Notes: generated from the sequence alone by a model not told the origin. A stretch of DNA of 64,000 nt from Xanthostigma xanthostigma (GCA_963575645.1 OY754470.1:4410501-4474500); one strand, 5' to 3'; positions 34,745 through 45,696 are shown, counted from the stretch's first letter. Numbers and translations: made by a program.

Positions 34745-36125
34745 TGTAAATCCAATCCGGGAACATCCGGTATATACACTGGATTTACGATTTATTAAAC
34801 TGAACTTTCACATCATAGAAACTTTTTTTGCATATATACATTTCAGCTTGCATTGAATGCCAGGAAATTGTTTACGCTAACAGTATTATTGAGGATAAAC
34901 AAATGAAGCGAAGCTCACTGAAACAGTTGAACACGTCTGATGGACAGGACATGTAACCGCACGCGCCATCTTACTATCTATCCCCTTTCTTCGTCTTATT
35001 CTCCTACTTTTGACGAAACATGTACATAAAAAGTATATCCATAAAAGGGGATATAAAGTTGAAAGAGAAATTCACTAAGTCGGCTATGAAAACAGTTGAA
35101 GGAAAGCTCGTTTCTGGCTCACTACGCTTTGCGTTGTGCTTCGTTTCTGTTCTTGCTTTGCCGCCCGCCAACTTTTTCTTTTTATTCCGAATGTGTTTTT
35201 GCTAACGTTCTCTAACGTCAATCATATTAAGAATACTGCGCTGCCGAAAAAAATGTTTAATGCTCGCCATTAGTCTCTTCTTACAAGCCGCTTCAATGAT
35301 TTTTTCGGAATCTGTTTTGTTCACCGGCAAAAAATATTTGGTTTTGATTTCTTGCCAATGAATATATTTACATTCTTATTTACTTTTAAAGATGTTGTTC
35401 AATTGGGACTGCAGCTGCTAATCTTTGTTTGGCTGATTGCTTTTTGACGTGATAACGTCTTATAAATTGATGAATCACCAATCTTATAAATTGATAAAAC
35501 ACCGGCTGCATGCACGAAAAAGTGTAACGTTCCTAACGTTCCGCCTGACCCTGTGCGTGCTTTTCTCGAAAACGGCCCTAACGATTTGGATGAAATTTAC
35601 TGAAAAGGGATTTTGGGGGGCAAAAAATCGTTTTAGCTAGGTCTCATCTCTCGAAAAAATCGTTTTCATACAAATTTTATCATTATAAAAATCAATTTTT
35701 TACGTATGAAAATATTGTAAGTAGGTTTTCGAATTTTATATAAACAGTGAAACAATTGTTTTCAAAATATTATGACAGCTAATCTTTGAGACTTAAAATA
35801 AATACGAAAGAAAGAAAGTTAAAACAAACATATTATAGGTGGTGAGTAATTTAAATAAATAAAATTAACCTAAATTTGAAGCGAAAGATGCAATATCATA
35901 GATTTGAATTATTATAATTATTATATAAATTTAGGTTATGGAATACGTTATCATGTAAAACTATCGTCCGTAAACCGACTTTACAGACAACCAATTTTTT
36001 TTTTAAATTTATTTATAGCGGATTTATTGTTGACTGCATATTGAAGACAATTGTGTTTAACAATTGAAAATTAATGTAGTAATTAATTTGATAGATCGAA
36101 TTTCCCGCACTGTTTTAATTTTATC

Positions 36126-36242
36126 CAAGTGTGTAGGCTTTCACGGCCGGTGTTGATCCAATTCTTCTTGGTTCCGGGCTTGTATACCGTGCTCCATTAT
36201 TACCTGACGTTTCGTCTACAACTGCGGTAGACATTATCAAAG
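36126..36242 (-). mobile_element. Penelope-like 3' fragment with hammerhead-like core
   Basis: On the minus strand the order is a degenerate TTGATAA box, a 6-bp stem GTCTAC/GTAGAC closed by a 7-base loop (36214-36232), then GAAACGTC (36206-36213), then AATGGAGCACGGTATACAAG and an end reading 'AAAGCCTACACACTTGGA'. This layout (CUGAUGA, stem, GAAAC) is the hammerhead core carried by Penelope-like elements. The minus-strand frame over it is the translation artefact familiar from such elements. A second, inverted half core is at 36426-36450. Confidence 0.5.
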
Positions 36243-36450
36243 GCCGAAGTTTCCTTCTAGGCTGCTCACAGGTAAGTGTGTCGACAAGTGTGGTACTTCC
36301 GTCTTTTATAGTCAACGTGCTCGTGTTCTCTACTCGGTCGTAGAATGCTCTTCTATGATTGGTCGTTCCATTCAGTGCGTTGGTATTGCACAGTGCTGGT
36401 GTCCAGGTTTGACTCTAAGTAAAACCTACCGCAGTTGTAGACGAAACGTT

Positions 36451-37336
36451 TTAATTTTTTAATTTTGTCTCTTTTTAATACGCTATCCAGTATGGTTCAG
36501 TAGAACATTGCCACCAGCGCTCCTATCGGTTGGTTTACTGTACAAAAAGAACTAACTGGGAAGACCTGTAATTATTAGTAATTATTCTTCTTTAATTTTC
36601 CCAATTTAGAAAAAGACTATAAAATATTTAAACAAAGATTAATTCTGACTGAAGTAAGTAATTTAAATATATCAAAAATATTGTGAATAAATATTTACGG
36701 AGTTGAAAAAAAAATTCTTATAACTTCATATTTAAAAACATTTAGAAAAAATAATGCTTTATAATTTAAAAGCTTTTAAAAAGCTTAAGATCACAAGCTT
36801 TGAATTTTAAGTAAAAAAAACAACACACCAATTGAGACAAATTTCATAAGATACTATATATTACTATACTATATATTTTTACATTTATATTTAATATTAT
36901 GTAATAGGTATTAATAATTTTATCAATAATTTTACGACCAGATAAAATAATTATATATTCAGTCACTGCGATGAACCTTTTCAGAAATACTTAAAAAAAT
37001 AGGAAAATAATAATAATAATAATAGAATATCTTTTATTCAACTATCAATTTACAGCATAGAATAAGTCAATACAATTAAAATTAAAAATAAATACACTAA
37101 CAATGTTTATGTTGAAATTTCGAAGCGAAAGGCTTTGCGGATAAATGAACATCAGGTCAGGGTTTTTTGCTACAGAACTACGCAAGTTATTAAATTCGCA
37201 TTTTTTTGACAGATAGAATGATATTTTTATTGTATTTATATAAGACAGATACTTCCAAAATCTTGTTAGGGTTAAGCCAAATTAAGATTTGAGATAGTCT
37301 GGAGATTGTTCCAATAAGTCTGAAGATATATATGTT
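36451..37336. other. AT-rich spacer with a LINE tail
   Basis: At 37008-37030 an AATAATAATAATAATAG tract precedes GAATATCTTTTATTC, which on the minus strand is a LINE-style 3' tail. About 300 bp upstream of it (to 37330) may be the degraded LINE 3' end, but no reverse-transcriptase pattern can be read. Confidence 0.4.
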
Positions 37337-37705
37337 ACGGTCAATGTCCGGAATCCGGGCAATGTCGACAATGCCCGAAATCGGACAAGGTTTAAAAAAT
37401 AGTTTTTTTTATAAACATGAAACGCTGACATTTGATTGTATCTTTATCATGATAAGTTATCATTAACGATTTATGGAATTTTTGTCTCTGACATCAACTA
37501 TTAAATAAATTATACGTGTTTTCAGTCATCAATAATTATAATAGAAAGTTGAAAAATGTATTCTTCAATAGTTGATATCAGTGATAAAAATTCCGTAAAT
37601 CGTTAATGATGTTAGCGTTTCATGTTTATAAAAAATCTATTTTTTGAATCTTGTTCGATTTTGGATATTGCCCGATGTGGCTCGGGCATTGTCGACATTG
37701 ACCGT
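37337..37705. mobile_element. Foldback MITE (ACGGTCAATGTC ends)
   Basis: Left end ACGGTCAATGTCCGGAATCC; right end read inward ACGGTCAATGTCGACAATGC. Pairing continues through the interior ('CATTAACGATTTATGGAATT' against 'AATTCCGTAAATCGTTAATG', 'ATCAACTATT' against 'AATAGTTGAT'). The element is therefore one long imperfect palindrome. No target duplication was found. Confidence 0.75.
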
Positions 37706-39707
37706 CATTGATCGTCAGTTGGATATTACAAAATATGACAAAATAATTAATTATACAGTTAATCAATTCATTTTTATTTTAATTATTCATAGAATAGAAT
37801 TGAAAAAAAACTATAAAACACGCCTTTACAGTATGTGAAGCAAAAACGAGAAATTGATATTTATTTATAACACTCTCAAGAGTATAATAAATAAATATCC
37901 CGTGATAATAAATTGAAAAAAAAAATTTTTTTCAAAATAATCGAAAAATCTGGAGATTATCCTTCATAAGCTGGAGTCTCGAGAAAGCTCAATTTTTCTG
38001 GAGTCTCCAGGCTAAAACTGGAGGTTTGGCAGCCCTAAATCTTGTTGATAACCAAACCAAAATCTACTTGGACAAAAAGCTAGTTGACAATTATAAAAAC
38101 AAATTCTACAAAAATATGATGTTTACAAGTTGAAAACCTTAAAATGCTGCAAATACACCGATAACATTATATTTAAATTAAGATATAGCAACTAAAAAAA
38201 TTAATATATGGTTATATCAAGTAGATACTTTTTTTAAAATGAAATTTCTTTCAATGCCTGCATATTTTAACGATACATAAATTCAGAGTCTGAGAGTTTC
38301 GATGTCAGAGCTAGTCCTTGATACCAAATTTAATTAAAAGCTACTCACGCGGAAAGCGCTTGATATATGCGGGGGTGTGCAGCGCAGACTGAACGAAGCC
38401 AATAGGGCGTGCATTGCGTGTAGCCAGCGCTGAATATTGAAAAAAAAAATGTGTGTGTAGGAATATTTAAAAGGGAACGAATATTTAGATACCAATCAGG
38501 TTTGCATTGTGCGTTTAATGCGCACATGTTATGCAATTAGGGTGGTTATTCATCAATGCTCGTTTAGTCTGTTCTGCTAGCATGTTATTAATTTTCCTTG
38601 TTTGAATGGCCACAGACTAGCCGATTTAGTTTCTCCCGCTTCCTTTGAGTTTATTTAATGGCGCCTCTTCAGAATTTCAATATTAGCTTAAGGCCGCTAC
38701 AAAAAAAATTTTTTGCCACTTTGTAAAACAGTGTAACAGTGAAACACAAAAACTTTATTTATTTATGAAACGTACTTATATGATAGATTAGTACTTTCTG
38801 CTTTTACGAAATCGCCTTCCATGCTGCGAAATCAATAAAAATACGAGATAGAAGTCTATAAACGTGATAATAACTTCAAAATAACACACAGTACAACATA
38901 AACGTAGTTAGTTTACAGACGAAGTGACGTCATGCCGGAATCCAACATGGCGAACAGCGTTTTAGACTTTTGAAGAACAGATTAAAAAATACGATTCTTA
39001 AAATTGAATTACAAAATTTATAGTGCATTATCATAAATATGTATTACCTATTAGGTTTTTTCTTACACGTGTAAAATAACCTATTGTGTTATTATTTGGT
39101 GTCATAACGTTTTAGAATATAGAATATTTTATTGCTTATAGTTCCAAACAAGACTGTCATGATTTTGTAATGCCTTGCTCTTCGACACTGCATTTAGACG
39201 TTTTTTTTTTTTGAAATAAAATATTGCACTAGCCGTGTTTGTATTTTCCGTGCTAGGAGCCATCACAGTGTTTTAAAATACATACAAAAAAACAAGCATA
39301 TTTTACTTTCATACACGAAGGAATAAAAACAAAAAAAAAACAAAGACTCGATCATCGCTAGACAGAATGACTTTGTTTATGTCTTTTGTCTCGCTTCAGT
39401 GTAATGCGACATAAACACAAACAAAAAGTGACAAAAGGTTAACAGCTCATGTAATATTTTGTAGATAATAGAGCGTAAAGGAAATCTTTATAAAAATGTT
39501 ATAGGAATTCCCACAGCTCGACTGCAGAGGTACAATATCTCTTATATTGTATAAGCGAGAGGAATGGTATATAGCTTAGACATCCACACGTATAGGTATT
39601 TTAGTAAGTATAATACATACATTCGCTGTACAGCCATACATACAGATGGCCAAAAAATATTTAGAGCAATACTACGATTCTGAAATAATAGAAAATGAGT
39701 GGTCATG
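37706..39707. other. Spacer, nothing firm
   Basis: Positions 38341-38440 are GC-richer, with a 63-codon minus-strand frame lacking motifs. AAGGCCGCTACAAAAAAAAT at 38692 may be a lone end of element C. No exon could be argued. Confidence 0.4.
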
Positions 39708-40025
39708 ATCAACGTTCCCTCTAATTTTTTCGCTGACTACGCGGCACAAAAGTATATGGGAGTAAAAATGTTCAAAATATATCTAAAATTCCAGCCAGTT
39801 GGGCGACGGGACCATTCCAACTTGAAAAATATTGTCATTTCATATGGCATAATAAAGAAAATCAAATTTCTGATATCGCGTGAGGTGACGCGGGTAATGT
39901 CTAGTATTCCAAATGATATATTTGCTATTCGTTGCCATGGTTACTTATGTTCCACGTCATGTAAAAACTAATCAAAGCATGCTTAAACCAGTTTATTATA
40001 CTGACAGATCTACAAAACAAAAGAA
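39708..40025 (+). repeat. Dispersed repeat B, copy 2, with hAT-like start
   Basis: Blocks CCAGCCAGTTGGGCGACGGG, 'CTGATATCGCGTGAGGTGAC', 'GCGGGTAATGTCTAGTATTCC' and 'CATGACGTGG' (inverted) match the other copies. The start, CAACGTTCCCTCTAATTTTT at 39708, resembles a hAT terminus I recall from other animals, but I did not find its partner. The 90-codon frame is not conserved between copies. Confidence 0.55.
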
Positions 40026-40035
40026 CAGCTGATTA

Positions 40036-40380
40036 TTTTCAAAATATTTTCGAAACTATAAAGTTTAGAAAAAAAACTTTTTAACAAAAATAAATAGAAT
40101 AAATATGTCGTTATATAAAGAGTATACCATTATTATATAAAAACACTGTTATAGCATATATATCGTCTGTGTATGCGCCAATTTTCCCCAAAAACAGAAG
40201 GGCTTTTCATATTTGCATACCAAATATCTCCCAAAATTTGGTTTTAATCCGTTCGTCCGTTTGACCTGTATCGTACTCACAAACAGACTAACAGACGCAC
40301 CGAGTTTTTCCAAAACGAAAAAATATTGTAAAATTTTGAAAAGCTAGTTTTTACCACTTGTGAGTTGGAATGGTAAAAGA
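40036..40380 (-). repeat. Dispersed repeat A, copy 3 (inverted)
   Basis: Inverse of 6622-7000 and 46295-46670: 'ATTTTCCCCAAAAACAG', 'CCAAAATTTGGTTT', 'GACCTGTATCGTACTCAC', 'TTGTAAAATTTTGAAAA' and 'CACTTGTGAGTTGGAATGG'. It lies next to a copy of repeat B; the pair may be parts of one larger element. Confidence 0.65.
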
Positions 40381-40755
40381 GATACAAAATGATCGCCATC
40401 TATCCGCGATCTGTCTCACTTTCTGTGGTTCATCCTGTATATATGTGTGGATATGGCCGGAATATGGCGGCAAGTATTAAAGAACGAGAGATGAAACCGG
40501 GCAATAAATGATATAAGCGAGAGATAGCACGGAAGCGTTTTTCGATATCACTTTTCTACAGGTAATGATCGAAGTGTGCGAGAAGATCTTCCTCTTAAAG
40601 AAACGCGCGCGCGCGCCCGGACGTACAACTATCGCCGTTTTATCTTTGCGACGCTTCTTTTTCTCCGTTTCTTATAACCTTACGTGGACCACACAATGAA
40701 GCAACTGTAATAGCGGAGCAACTGAAACTTTTCCAATTAAAACCCCACGTTTGCC
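40381..40755. other. GC-richer spacer with (GC)n tract
   Basis: An ACGCGCGCGCGCGCCC tract lies at 40603-40618. Composition is less A/T-rich than the surroundings, but no open frame, promoter or repeat could be supported. Confidence 0.4.
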
Positions 40756-41243
40756 GGCACATCACATGGCTATTTGTATTTGGCAAACAATTACCATGTG
40801 TGGACAGTCTATTTGACAAAGTGTTGGCCTTATTTGCCTATTTGACAAATGAGGCCAATACCAAATAAGCGTTACCGTGCGCTTGTCGATTTTTCGAGGC
40901 ACATCAAAGGAGTCAAATACGCAAATAAACCGTCCACACAATGACCATATTCAGAAGCGCACGCGCCGTGAACCTGTACGGACGTGCAGTATTTTTGTGT
41001 CTGGACTGTGAGCGAGAACTGGAACAATTACTATTGAAAATGAATTGGTACAATGAAACAGTGCTAAAATTCCTGGAATTTTGAACCTTGCGTTCTGCTG
41101 CCAAATGTTTGTGTGTTTGTTATTTGACTGCCATGTGTGGATGGTCGTATTTGCCTCTATTTGCATGTTTGCCTTGAACGTCATATATTTTGCCAAATAC
41201 AACAAATACCCAATAGCGAACACAAATAGCCATGTGAAGTGCC
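40756..41243. mobile_element. Inverted-repeat MITE (GGCAC ends)
   Basis: Left end GGCACATCACATGGCTATTT; right end read inward GGCACTTCACATGGCTATTT. Internal words (TATTTGCC, CCATGTGTGGA) recur in both orientations. The overlapping frames on both strands at 40913-41266 are products of this structure. No target duplication resolved. Confidence 0.7.
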
Positions 41244-42130
41244 ACCATACAAACAGAGATAAATGATTCTAGAATTAAAAATAATACTGTTGGATATTTT
41301 TTATGATTTACATAACAAATGCATGATAGACATCGTGTCGTATTTGATAAATTAATATTTTATGTCTTATGATATAACGTTGCGTTATATAATATATTAC
41401 AATCGGGTTTTTAAAAAATTGAAGTAGGGACGAAAAAGTTGGAAAAGTTATAAACATTTTAGTAAAAAAAGAGAGGTTTGGTTTTTTGCGAATATCTCAA
41501 AAACTATTGCAGATATCTGAAATCGCAAAGAAGATTCTGAAAGAGCAGGAATTTTTCTACGAAACAGTCCCACCTCCCGGAACTCTACCACCAATATTTC
41601 TAATTTTAATTTAGAGGTGAAAATAGGGTTAAAAATGCTTTTTCTGTTTTTATACGACAAGCTAAAAAACACGTAAATAATATAAAAAAAATTTAAAAGT
41701 TGTTTTCTAACAATAAAATTAAAAGCCAATTTTTAAATAATTTCAACACATAATAATGTTAATGTATGTCTAGGTCGGAGAAGATTAAAAAGAGCGTTTT
41801 AATGTGGTTTACGTGATTAAAACTTCAACCTCCAAATGTAAACAAATTTTGCTGTGAAATGTTTGATTTTATCCCGATGTTTGTACAGGATCTGGCATAA
41901 ATGTGTGTTCTTTTTGCTAATGAGTTTTAACATACTATATATTAGTAAATGCTGTTCTTATACGAGCGATAATATGTTAAAAACGACAGTCAACGAGTTT
42001 TAATATACCGCGTTTTTACTATAACTGAATTATATTGTTAAAAATTATTTTCTACTTTTTATTTTTTAGTTTTTTTTTAAACTATCGTTTATTTTCTTAA
42101 TTTTTAGTTTCAAATTTATTTTTATGAAAT
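41244..42130. other. AT-rich spacer, nothing recognised
   Basis: The 93-codon minus-strand frame at 41448-41729 has no motif, and its surroundings share its composition. Confidence 0.4.
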
Positions 42131-42255
42131 AATTGCATTGTCATCGACCCTTGACACGTGTGTTAATTTTCAAGTTAATCAGACTTCTTAAAATTGATGA
42201 AAATTAAGCTGAAAGATTCCTTTACATACATACATACATATACATACATACATCA
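42131..42255 (+). repeat. Diverged copy of repeat H
   Basis: 'AATTGCATTGTCATCGACCC', 'TTGACACGTGTG', 'TTAATCAGACTTCTT', 'GATTCCTTTACATACATACA' follow the order of the H units at 46933-50876 but with many substitutions, so this is an older copy. Confidence 0.65.
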
Positions 42256-42280
42256 GGTCAAGCACATATAAGCGTATAAA

Positions 42281-42580
42281 AAATAAATATAGTTTAAGAA
42301 AAACTAAAAAACACGCTTTATATCGAACTAAAAAGTAAAAAATATTTTTTTTAAAATAAGCTTAAAACAATAATGAATTAAAAATACTAGTATTATTGTG
42401 AAAAAAGCGTGGGGCGCTCAATGTACGAAAATGTGGAACAAAGCGCCCCACGCTTTTTTCACAATAATACTAGTATTTTTTATTCATTATTGTTTTAAGC
42501 TTATTTTTTAAAAAAATATTTCTCACTTTTTAGTTCGATATAAAGCGTGTTTTTTAGTTTTTTTTAAACTATATTTATTT
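42281..42580. repeat. Near-perfect palindrome K, copy 1 (300 bp)
   Basis: Arms begin AAATAAATATAGTTTAAGAA and its inverse, and run ~135 bases each to a small loop within GCGCTCAATGTACGAAAATG...GCGC. The inner arm bears GCGTGGGGCGC against GCGCCCCACGC, and an extra module (CAATAATACTAGTATT) that copies 2 and 3 lack. It forms the 3' neighbour of the diverged H copy. Confidence 0.85.
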
Positions 42581-42640
42581 TCCACTTTTTAGTTCGATTT
42601 ATTGTCAAAAATTTGCCGAAAAAAAAACAATTTTTTTTTT

Positions 42641-42735
42641 CGGCGTGGACGGGATTAGAACTCACGACCCGTGATTCCGAGAGTTGACGTCAGCGATGAC
42701 CCGTGCCTTAGACCGCACGGCTAACCACTGTAGTT
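42641..42735 (-). pseudogene. tRNA-Leu/Ser-like retropseudogene or SINE head
   Basis: Read on the minus strand: GGTTAGCCGTGCGGTCTAAG (A-box region), a long variable region, then GAGTTCTAATCCCGTC (B-box region, one mismatch to GGTTCRANNCC), then an A-run. The length and extra arm fit a type II tRNA. The anticodon arm cannot be folded properly, so it is a pseudogene or the head of a SINE. Confidence 0.5.
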
Positions 42736-42808
42736 ACAGTGCTGGCATATTATACTACAGTATTAAACCACTTGCTGTAGTTCAAACGAAGGTTACAAAC
42801 ACACATTC

Positions 42809-42872
42809 ATACATAAATACATACATACATACATACATACATACATACATACATACATACATACATACAAAC

Positions 42873-42903
<31 letters not shown>

Positions 42904-42962
42904 CATACATACATACATACATACATACATACATACATACATACATACATACAAACTTACAA
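42809..42962 (+). repeat. (CATA)n microsatellite
   Basis: About 35 CATA units, interrupted by ACAAACTTAC near 42866-42877 and ending with the same interruption at 42951. The tyrosine/isoleucine/histidine/threonine repeat frames on both strands here are purely translational artefacts. Confidence 0.95.
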
Positions 42963-43101
42963 GTGAAAATAATATAAAGTGTGTAATGAATTCGTAATTA
43001 TTGTCGGCAATTTGTTTATGTCGAAGCCTGTAGATGACAAATATATTGAAATGCAATGCCGGTATTGAATCTCGTTATAGCAAATACGTTTTCGTGAGGA
43101 T

Positions 43102-43392
43102 TTAGTGCTCTAACGTCGTCGTCGTTGTGGCAGTGCTATTGACCTGGTTGACTTCCATGTTTCGATCGGTAACAAGGCGTGTCAATGTTGACAGCATCTC
43201 AACAATAATACTGCCACTTGTCATGTAATCGTTGCAGCGTTTTATTGACACCAAACTTGATCGAATTGGGTTACGGAATATATAAGAAATGTACTTGCCA
43301 GTTGCCGCTGACGGCTGCTGAAGTAGGATATTATCTTGTTTGATATTTAAAAAAAATAAATCCGTTCCTTTTTTAGATTTGCAGAAATAGTT
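43102..43392 (-). CDS. Open frame of unknown nature, 96 codons, no start Met
   Basis: On the minus strand the frame is open from a TAA at 43393-43395 down to a TAA at 43102-43104. It has no initiating Met near its beginning; the first ATG is at 43222-43224, giving 40 residues (begins MTSGSIIVEMLSTLTRLVTD, ends TTTTTLEH). Composition is less A/T-driven than the neighbouring spacer and reads like ordinary protein. I recognise no family. There is no clear splice acceptor at its upstream edge. It could be an internal or terminal exon, a fragment of a transposon protein, or chance. The plus strand of the same stretch is also open for about 40 codons, which weakens the case. Confidence 0.2.
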   Translation of the reverse strand, partial: NYFCKSKKGTDLFFLNIKQDNILLQQPSAATGKYISYIFRNPIRSSLVSIKRCNDYMTSGSIIVEMLSTLTRLVTDRNMEVNQVNSTATTTTTLEH

Positions 43393-43436
43393 TTATTTTA
43401 TCGCAAATTTTAATTTATCTTGTCTTTGTTTTATTT

Positions 43437-43832
43437 GAAAATCATAATATATTGTTCCAGCCTCTCGTCATAGGCATGCGCAGTAGCTAAAACGTGTTCC
43501 AACCGAGATTGGAACGGTTCTATAACTGTCCTTTATATATTTAATACCCTCTATATTGCTAGCAAAGATCGGGAGAAAGACTTAAACACTGTGGTGCAGA
43601 CATGTGTGCGTCTCACTTATTATAATCTGAGTTTGAAAATCATAATATATTGTCCCAGCCTCTCGTCATAGGCATGCGCAGTAGCTAAAACGTGTTCCAA
43701 CCGAGATTGGAACGGTTCTATAACTGTCCTTTAAGCATATATTTAATACCCTCTATATTGCTAGCAAAGATCGGGAGAAAGACTTAAACACTGTGGTGCA
43801 GACATGTGTGTGTCTCACTTATTATAATCTGA
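43437..43832 (+). repeat. Tandem duplication of a 198-bp unit
   Basis: GAAAATCATAATATATTG starts at 43437 and 43635, and both units then run almost identically through 'CATAGGCATGCGCAGTAGCT', 'CTCTATATTGCTAGC', 'AAGACTTAAACACTGTGGTG' to 'ATAATCTGAGT'. Only the second continues into 'CTCATGCGCATG', as the related block inside the hAT element at 15268-15420 does. Confidence 0.85.
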
Positions 43833-44224
43833 GTCTCATGCGCATGTTCGTGAATGAATGCAGCGTCAGTTTGCACATGGATTGTTAGATGCAGTTGCCA
43901 AGAACTTATACTCGTAAAAAGTCGCACACAATTCGCTGAAACACAAAACCGGTGAAGTGTCACGAACGCGCGATTGTTCATAATATCGCTTTAGTGTGAC
44001 ACCGTATTATTTGAACCAAACACGTGCTGAATTTAGTGATTCGGAAAATTTGCACTATTGGCACTACAATAAGACGTTCAGAAAGACACGGAGTAAGTAC
44101 AGGGTATCTCAGAAAAAAATAAAAAATATATAAATGCTCTTTAGAAACTTTGCATCAATTTTATTTTGTTAACTACCGCGATAATAATAATCGAACCCTA
44201 TTCTGCCTGGAATAGTTTAGGCGT
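43833..44224. other. Spacer, continuation of the 43.4-kb element
   Basis: GTGAATGAATGCAGCGTCAG here parallels 15390-15420, so part belongs to the same element. The rest is unassigned, and the 65-codon minus-strand frame is unsupported. Confidence 0.4.
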
Positions 44225-44400
44225 TAAGAAGAAGTATCTATTTCAGGGTTTTAATATTAGTTTATATATAGTCCGGCTTCGCCCAAATTTGTAGATTGCC
44301 ACCGTTTTTTCGTCGACTTACGTTGCAAGATTGGGCTCCACGAAAATTTTAACGCGATAATATATAGCCTATGTCCATCCTGAAGGTTCATTCTTAATAT
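44225..44400 (-). mobile_element. Helitron-like fragment
   Basis: On the minus strand, TACTAATATTAAGAATGAAC opens the copy, followed by 'GGCTATATATTATCGCGTTA', 'ACGGTGGCAATCTACAAATT' and 'GGGCGAAGCCGGAC'. It shares these blocks with 1366-1475. Its ends are too worn to assign a terminus. Confidence 0.4.
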
Positions 44401-44619
44401 TAGTAAAATAAATTATTACAGTATTTTTATTCATTTACAATTTGTTGAAAGAGATAAAAAAACGTTTTTAGTGTTTTTATTATTACATGTTGTTTATTTA
44501 CAGTATATTTTAACACCTAAAATAAAACGTATTTACTTTTTAATTTTCATTAAATAGAAATATTTTCGAACTTGCTTTCAATACAAACTTTTTATACTTC
44601 TGATGGAATTCTGATATTT

Positions 44620-44860
44620 TTCAAATAAATAAAATTGTCGACCAATTTTTCTCAGACCATATATTGACAAAAAATAATAAAAATACAAATCAATATAACA
44701 CAAGATGACGTTTCGATCCGGATTTGGATCTTCTTCAGAAATATCTAAAAAATATAAAAATTAATTAGTATTAAGTTATTTATTATCTAATAGATTCCAT
44801 GAAAGATTGAAAGTTTGAATGATGAATCAAAGATTAGGACTTCTTAATTTTTACACGATT
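44620..44860 (-). mobile_element. Penelope-like 3' fragment with hammerhead-like core
   Basis: On the minus strand CTGAAGAA (44731-44738) is followed by a 5-bp stem GATCC/GGATC (44715-44730, 6-base loop) and GAAACGTC (44707-44714). This is the least damaged member of the 1-320 family. CTGAAGA satisfies the CUGANGA hammerhead box, with one extra A before the stem. Confidence 0.45.
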
Positions 44861-45696
44861 TTTTTAAACACTCCGTATAACCTCACTTCTTCTTTGTGTG
44901 TATATTGTGTTTACTTATTTTGTTTGTATATACAATAATTGATTTCATTAAAAACATTAATTAAAAGAAATACTTACTTCGTGATTAGACTTTGTAATAT
45001 CTAATTTTATCTTCTAGTTCATTACTTATAAAACCAATAAAAAAATTTGCATTTCAATTACTGATTTATATGATAAAAGCTATCAAATTACATTTGATTG
45101 TGGCTTCAGATTTGTTACCCTAAAACGTTCAAAACACGAATATAAAATATTTTATGAAAACATTATTTATGATTTCTAAAAAACACTTCGTAACAAAAAA
45201 AATACGAAGATTAAATTTTTATCCTGAGGGTGCCTGAATCCTCGTTTGGCTTTATTTATTTTTCACTAATTTAGTAATAGATCACCATTATTATTTGCGT
45301 ATAAAAAAACGTTTTTCTTTGAGTGGTGTTAAAAATTAGGTTGGTCGACTCGCCCTAGTCGAGTTCACATTTTGGGAAGTTGTGAATCCGTCCAGATCTG
45401 TGGATGCCAACATTTGTACTTGCCTTTACTTGCAAAATTATCTCTTTTGTGGTAAGTCAACTACAATCGATTCCACGGGCTGCTTAGTTAAGGAATGCTT
45501 CATATAGGTTATTCCTAGCTGATTAGTTCGGGGGGTTTAATACCACAAACTTCTTCAAGCGCGAACAGGGACGGATTGGGCACCGGAAAACTTATAAAAT
45601 GCCCGATTGCGTACTTTAACACGTTTAAATCTTGAGAAGTTTATGATGCCTGAACTGTTTTTTGTCGGTATTTTTGAGGATACTACCTCTCAGCAG
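44861..45696. other. AT-rich spacer, nothing recognised
   Basis: No repeat match or coding signal to report. Confidence 0.4.

Larger units (their letters stand above)
32534..36004. mobile_element. Composite element with ~570-bp inverted arms
   Basis: The left arm (32534-33117) and right arm (35442-36004) are inverted copies at roughly 95% identity by eye. They contain 'TTGGTTGTCTGTAAAGTCG' at the outer tip and 'GACGTGATAACGTCTTATAA' at the inner tip. The 2.3-kb interior holds an inverted repeat, a LINE fragment and a Helitron, plus a 700-bp unassigned stretch (34745-35441) that may be the original core. No transposase or target duplication seen. The arm frames at 32850-33110 and 35437-35640 are the same sequence read from both arms and are not genes. 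Confidence 0.75.

Noticed and set aside
32850..35640. Two nearly identical short proteins at 32850-33110 (minus) and 35437-35640 (plus)
   Set aside because: They are the same inverted arm read twice; the frame differs downstream and no protein family is suggested.
40913..41266. Overlapping frames on both strands with hydrophobic segments
   Set aside because: They lie in a MITE with internal inverted words, which creates mirrored frames.
42684..43056. Long tyrosine/isoleucine/histidine/threonine and cysteine/valine/methionine repeat proteins on both strands
   Set aside because: They are six-frame readings of the (CATA)n microsatellite and of the adjacent tRNA-like sequence.
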